Made by a program: the position numbers and the translations under genes. From the NCBI GenBank assembly GCA_023396225.1, contig JAEWWT010000032.1:1-7499 (forward strand): a stretch of DNA of 7,499 nt. Reading direction: 5' to 3'. The number at the start of each line of letters is the position of its first letter. The first letter of the stretch is position 1. This document shows positions 5,649 through 7,499 of the stretch, piece after piece. The notes beneath the pieces were generated by a model. The model was not told where the DNA came from. It saw only the letters and a list, made by a program, of their open reading frames with translations, and did not search any database. The stretch comes from Bacillota bacterium. GTDB taxonomy: Bacteria; Bacillota; Clostridia; Oscillospirales; Ruminococcaceae.

Positions 5649-5677
5649 ATTATATATTCCTAATAGGAAAATGTCAA
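5649..5677 (-). promoter_or_regulatory. Main phage promoter
   Basis: On the minus strand, TTGACA (5677-5672) and TATAAT (5654-5649) are both perfect consensus and are exactly 17 bp apart. Transcription would start near 5642 and run into the pV-like gene and the rest of the phage operon. Operator 2 fills most of the spacer, so a bound repressor would block RNA polymerase directly. Confidence 0.88.
5657..5669. promoter_or_regulatory. Operator 2 inside the phage promoter spacer
   Basis: TTCCTAATAGGAA is a perfect 13-bp palindrome (6-bp arms, one central base) between the -35 and -10 of the phage promoter. It is the best of three copies and the most likely high-affinity repressor site. Confidence 0.75.
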
Positions 5678-5696
5678 GAGAAAATAATAAAAATAA

Positions 5697-5709
5697 TTCC
5701 AATTAGGAA
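5697..5709. promoter_or_regulatory. Operator 3 near the repressor promoter
   Basis: TTCCAATTAGGAA is the third copy, with perfect TTCC/GGAA arms. It sits 20 bp upstream of the phage -35 and about 30 bp before the repressor's -10, so it could set repressor autoregulation. Centres of the three copies are 34 and 40 bp apart. Confidence 0.65.
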
Positions 5710-5736
5710 AATACCATTTATTTATATATAAACAAT

Positions 5737-5745
5737 TGTTATAAT
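5737..5745 (+). promoter_or_regulatory. Repressor promoter (extended -10)
   Basis: TGTTATAAT is an extended -10 element (TG-n-TATAAT); no good -35 is seen upstream (TTTATT at 5717-5722), which an extended -10 can tolerate. Transcription would start near 5752, immediately before the GGAGG ribosome binding site, giving a very short leader. An upstream TATA-rich stretch at 5723-5732 is a weaker alternative. Confidence 0.55.
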
Positions 5746-5764
5746 AAAATTTGGAGGTGAGGTA

Positions 5765-6115
5765 TTGAATAGAATCAAAGATTTAAGAAAAGAAATGAAT
5801 TGGACACAAGCAGAATTAGGAACAAAACTCAATGTACAAGAAGCAGCTATATCAAAATATGAGTCAGAAAAAATACCTCTAACCGACCAAACACTAAAAA
5901 AGCTAAACGAAATTTTTAAAACATCAACAGATTATATACTTGGATTAAGTAACAATAAAAATAACATAGTATTATCTGAAGAAGAAATAAATCTTATTGA
6001 ACAATTTAGAAAATTAAATAATAACAATAAAATTAAAATTGCAGAAAGAGCTGAAATGTTAATTGAACTTCAACATCAGGAAAAGACATCTACCAAGAGA
6101 CGAGATGTAGGATAA
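5765..6115 (+). CDS. XRE-family repressor
   Basis: The 116-aa protein has an N-terminal helix-turn-helix of the XRE/Cro-CI type (about residues 3-58; TQAELGTKLNVQEAAISKYE at 14-33 is the core) and a C-terminal helical part with a Leu/Ile pattern suited to dimerisation (70-103). It has no LexA-type protease domain, so induction would need another signal. The start is TTG at 5765, supported by GGAGG 7 nt upstream; the next ATG (residue 11) would remove the first helix. It is transcribed away from the phage operon, with three palindromes between them. The inferred role is to hold the phage operon silent in the lysogen. The next gene follows within 25 bp and is probably co-transcribed. Confidence 0.85.
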   Translation: MNRIKDLRKEMNWTQAELGTKLNVQEAAISKYESEKIPLTDQTLKKLNEIFKTSTDYILGLSNNKNNIVLSEEEINLIEQFRKLNNNNKIKIAERAEMLIELQHQEKTSTKRRDVG

Positions 6116-6137
6116 TAAACATAAGGAGCGACAATTG

Positions 6138-6737
6138 ATGAAACAGATTAAATGTAAAAAGTGCGGAATGAAATACGACAATAATAAAAAAGAATGTCCG
6201 TACTGCCACAAGAAAAGATTTAATCCAACTGGATTAATTATTCTTATAATTCTATTGCTTATTCTGGGCGGTGGAACTGCTCTATACTTCATGGGTTATA
6301 TTACGATACCTACATCAATTAGTAATCTATTTGTAAAAAAACAAAGCGAAATGGACGGAATTAAATTTGCAGAACTAGAAACAAAGCAAGAAAATAATAA
6401 AATTGGAATCACGTTTGAAGCTGAAAACACAAATAGTTATGATGTTCAACTTAATTATGAACTTACAACATATGTAGATGATTATCTAACTGGAAATTAT
6501 AATGATTATAACGATTATTTTTCTTGGACAAATATAGAAAATAATGTGACAGAAACAATTGTTGCAAAGAAGAAATGCAAATATACTTTTTACATAGAAG
6601 TTCCCGAAAGCTGGACAAACATTGAAATTTTCTGTAGAAGAAATGAAAATTGGCATAACCCAAATAATAACACAATAGAAACAGATAAAAACAATCAGAA
6701 CGTACTTGTAATGACAATTCAGAATAACGAGCAATAA
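6138..6737 (+). CDS. Membrane-anchored zinc-ribbon protein, likely lysogen-expressed
   Basis: The 199-aa protein begins with a zinc ribbon (CKKC at 6-9, CPYC at 20-23), then a membrane helix at about residues 31-55 and an outer domain (60-199) rich in Asn, Tyr and Thr with cysteines at 147 and 166 that could pair. Such zinc-ribbon/TM/outer-domain proteins are common in Firmicutes, often of unknown function. The ATG at 6138 has AAGGAG 9 nt upstream; a TTG at 6135 is in frame. It lies 22 bp after the repressor and ends before a strong terminator, so it should be expressed when the phage is dormant. A superinfection-exclusion or host-surface role is plausible but inferred only from this arrangement. 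Confidence 0.75.
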   Translation: MKQIKCKKCGMKYDNNKKECPYCHKKRFNPTGLIILIILLLILGGGTALYFMGYITIPTSISNLFVKKQSEMDGIKFAELETKQENNKIGITFEAENTNSYDVQLNYELTTYVDDYLTGNYNDYNDYFSWTNIENNVTETIVAKKKCKYTFYIEVPESWTNIEIFCRRNENWHNPNNNTIETDKNNQNVLVMTIQNNEQ

Positions 6738-6742
6738 AAAAC

Positions 6743-6778
6743 AAAGCACCGATTGAGCATACGCTCTCGGTGCTTTTT
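6743..6778 (+). terminator. Terminator of the repressor operon
   Basis: AAAGCACCGA (6743-6752) pairs with TCGGTGCTTT (6767-6776), with an inner GAGC/GCTC stem and a TTTTT run. It ends 6 bp after the last stop codon of the repressor operon and is the strongest intrinsic terminator seen. Confidence 0.9.
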
Positions 6779-6783
6779 CTTTG

Positions 6784-6800
6784 TGGGGGCAATGCCCCCA
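6784..6800. other. GC-rich hairpin near the prophage right edge
   Basis: TGGGGGC (6784-6790) and GCCCCCA (6794-6800) form a perfect 7-bp stem with a 3-nt loop, GC-rich in an AT-rich setting, and with no T-run. It follows the repressor-operon terminator by 5 bp. It may be part of an attachment site, a second terminator element, or a replication/packaging structure. Confidence 0.4.
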
Positions 6801-6970
6801 ATGATTATTTTGTTGTGCGCTTTAGTTTGAGTTGTCCCCCTGTTAATAAAGCGAGAATAAAGACAGCCTTACACGACAGACTATGCCCCGGAACGGTAAC
6901 ACATCCAATGTCGGAAGAAGTAAACGTTGATATCCTCTATCGCCGGATAGGCGAATGTTTGAGGACATAA
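6801..6970 (+). pseudogene. Possible orphan 3' gene end (host side of junction)
   Basis: The frame ending TAA at 6968-6970 stays open leftward to 6770 but its only upstream start would lie inside the terminator. The last 35 or so residues (for example GTVTHPMSEEVNVDILYRRI) look like real protein and have higher GC than the phage genes. There is no convincing ribosome binding site before the internal ATG at 6908. This could be the displaced 3' end of a gene cut by prophage insertion, or decayed host DNA. A long inverted repeat, CGCTTTA (6818-6824) / TAAAGCG (6847-6853), lies at its start. No family recognised. Confidence 0.35.
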
Positions 6971-6999
6971 AAAAAGCGCCCTGAATTAAATTCAGAGCG
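6969..6999 (-). terminator. Terminator of the coiled-coil gene
   Basis: On the minus strand CGCTCTGAAT and ATTCAGGGCG pair over 10 bp (one G-U pair) with a 3-nt loop, followed by CTTTTTTT. It lies 17 bp after the stop of the 7016-7267 gene. Confidence 0.85.
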
Positions 7000-7015
7000 T
7001 CAATATGATTATGTA

Positions 7016-7267
7016 TTATCTCGAAATAACTCCAGTATCCTGTAACAATGTAACAAGCTCGTCAAGCTGCTCACCGTTCCGATTGGTTGCAATTCGAGTT
7101 ATTGATGTATTTTCCTTGATTTCAACTACATCTGATTTGAGTTCTGAAATATCAGTCTTAACGCTCGATATATCAGTTTCCATTCTATCAAGACGTTCAT
7201 TAACTTGCTTAAATTGTTCATTCATTTGTTTGAATTGTTCAAGCACAGTTTTTTCAAACTCTGTCAT
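7016..7267 (-). CDS. Small coiled-coil protein of unknown function
   Basis: This 83-aa acidic protein is almost all heptad coiled coil (residues 5-55, e.g. FKQMNEQFKQVNERLDRMET) followed by a short tail (IATNRNGEQLDELVTLLQDTG). It has no membrane segment or catalytic motif. It is a stand-alone unit with GAGGTGA upstream of the ATG at 7267, a perfect consensus promoter and its own terminator. Small coiled-coil proteins of this kind are common near mobile elements and in Firmicutes genomes; oligomeric scaffold or regulatory roles are possible. Codon and base use resemble the surrounding host-like DNA, and it is probably outside the prophage. Confidence 0.8.
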   Translation of the reverse strand: MTEFEKTVLEQFKQMNEQFKQVNERLDRMETDISSVKTDISELKSDVVEIKENTSITRIATNRNGEQLDELVTLLQDTGVISR

Positions 7268-7291
7268 CTATATCACCTCTTCTATGCTTAT

Positions 7292-7320
7292 ATTATACAT
7301 AAGCTTTTTTACGTTGTCAA
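7292..7320 (-). promoter_or_regulatory. Promoter of the coiled-coil gene
   Basis: TTGACA (7320-7315) and TATAAT (7297-7292) on the minus strand are perfect consensus and 17 bp apart. Transcription would start near 7285 and give a short leader containing GAGGTGA. Confidence 0.88.
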
Positions 7321-7381
7321 TGGAATTTTGTCAGCATATTTTTTTACTTGCAAGCATGTACTTATGTGGGTTAACTTTTAT

Positions 7382-7499
7382 TTAGCGCAATTAGCTAACT
7401 TTTTTAAGTCATAGAAAACTGGCTTTTTTCCCATAGATACTAGGCTCATCCAACTTGCGCTTAAATCTTTCCACTTTATTTTTTTAATTATTACTTTCA
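7382..7499 (-). CDS. 3' end of a minus-strand gene entering from the right (partial)
   Basis: The frame is open from the right edge to TAA at 7382-7384, giving about 38 C-terminal residues with a Lys-rich, plausible protein composition (KWKDLSASWMSLVSMGKKPV). An internal ATG at about 7439 has no good ribosome binding site, so this is more likely the end of a longer gene. No terminator is seen between it and the next gene's promoter. Too short to assign a family. Confidence 0.4.

Larger units (their letters stand above)
1..6778. mobile_element. Filamentous phage (inovirus-type) prophage, left end outside window
   Basis: A single-stranded-DNA filamentous phage is indicated by four things together: a Rep_trans-like initiator, a 63-aa coat-like protein, a large signal-peptide protein with a C-terminal anchor followed by a small multi-TM protein, and a Zot/pI-like ATPase with Walker A and B motifs. 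Their order matches the M13 map after circular permutation. A divergent XRE repressor with operators gives it a lysogenic switch. No secretin (pIV) is visible, as expected for a host without an outer membrane. The right limit is placed at the terminator after the repressor operon; it could extend to about 6860. The left limit is not visible and no integrase is seen. Confidence 0.85.

Noticed and set aside
5640..5672. Partial likeness to a Firmicutes dif site (ATGTAAACT arm on the minus strand next to an AT-rich core)
   Set aside because: The XerD-like arm is good but the sequence at the expected distance for the other arm does not match, and the resemblance is explained by the promoter -10 and the operator.
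5478..5702. 74-codon minus-strand frame across the promoter region
   Set aside because: It runs through the -10, -35-adjacent operators and the pV-like start in another frame, has no ribosome binding site and would start upstream of the transcript.
6463..6801. Minus-strand frames of 87 and 112 codons opposite the zinc-ribbon membrane protein
   Set aside because: They lie antisense to a well-supported gene and cross its terminator; the composition is that of a shadow frame.
1..7499. CRISPR arrays, tRNA or rRNA genes, insertion sequences
   Set aside because: No spaced direct repeats, cloverleaf-like sequence or transposase was seen on either strand.

Overview
The window is AT-rich (Firmicutes-like) DNA holding most of an integrated filamentous phage (inovirus-type prophage) plus a short stretch of probable host DNA on the right. 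Strong AGGAGG-type ribosome binding sites, short intergenic gaps, low GC and the absence of a secretin gene in the visible part suggest a Gram-positive, single-membrane host, probably a Clostridia-like gut bacterium. This assignment rests on style and gene content, not on a database match.

Layout. Positions 1-5511 are a minus-strand array that reads, in transcription order (right to left): a small pV-like protein (5215-5511), a 50-aa protein, a 118-aa repeat/coiled-coil/tail-anchored protein, a 63-aa major-coat-like protein, a 47-aa single-TM protein, a 489-aa secreted pIII-like adsorption protein with a C-terminal membrane anchor, a 111-aa pVI-like membrane protein, a Zot/pI-like assembly ATPase, three small membrane proteins, a GC-rich hairpin that looks like a rolling-circle origin, a CxxC zinc-ribbon protein, and a Rep_trans-type replication initiator that runs off the left edge. 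Allowing for circular permutation this is the M13 order V-(VII/IX)-VIII-III-VI-I-origin-II, although most of these proteins are recognisable only by size, topology and position.

Control region. Between the pV-like gene and a divergent plus-strand XRE repressor (5765-6115) lies a consensus minus-strand promoter (TTGACA, 17 bp, TATAAT) with one of three 13-bp TTCC-N5-GGAA palindromes inside its spacer. The likely logic is lysogenic repression of the phage operon by the XRE protein. A membrane-anchored zinc-ribbon protein (6138-6737) follows the repressor and is probably expressed in the lysogen; a strong terminator closes that operon at about 6778.

Within the phage operon, a terminator-like hairpin just after the coat gene also buries the ribosome binding site of the next gene, and a competing hairpin upstream could release it. 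This is a plausible device for making much more coat protein than adsorption protein.

Right flank. Positions 6779-6970 hold GC-rich hairpins and what looks like an orphan 3' gene end; the prophage/host junction may lie here. A coiled-coil protein gene with its own consensus promoter and terminator follows (7016-7267, minus), then the 3' end of another minus-strand gene that enters from beyond the right edge. No integrase is visible; the left end of the prophage is outside the window.
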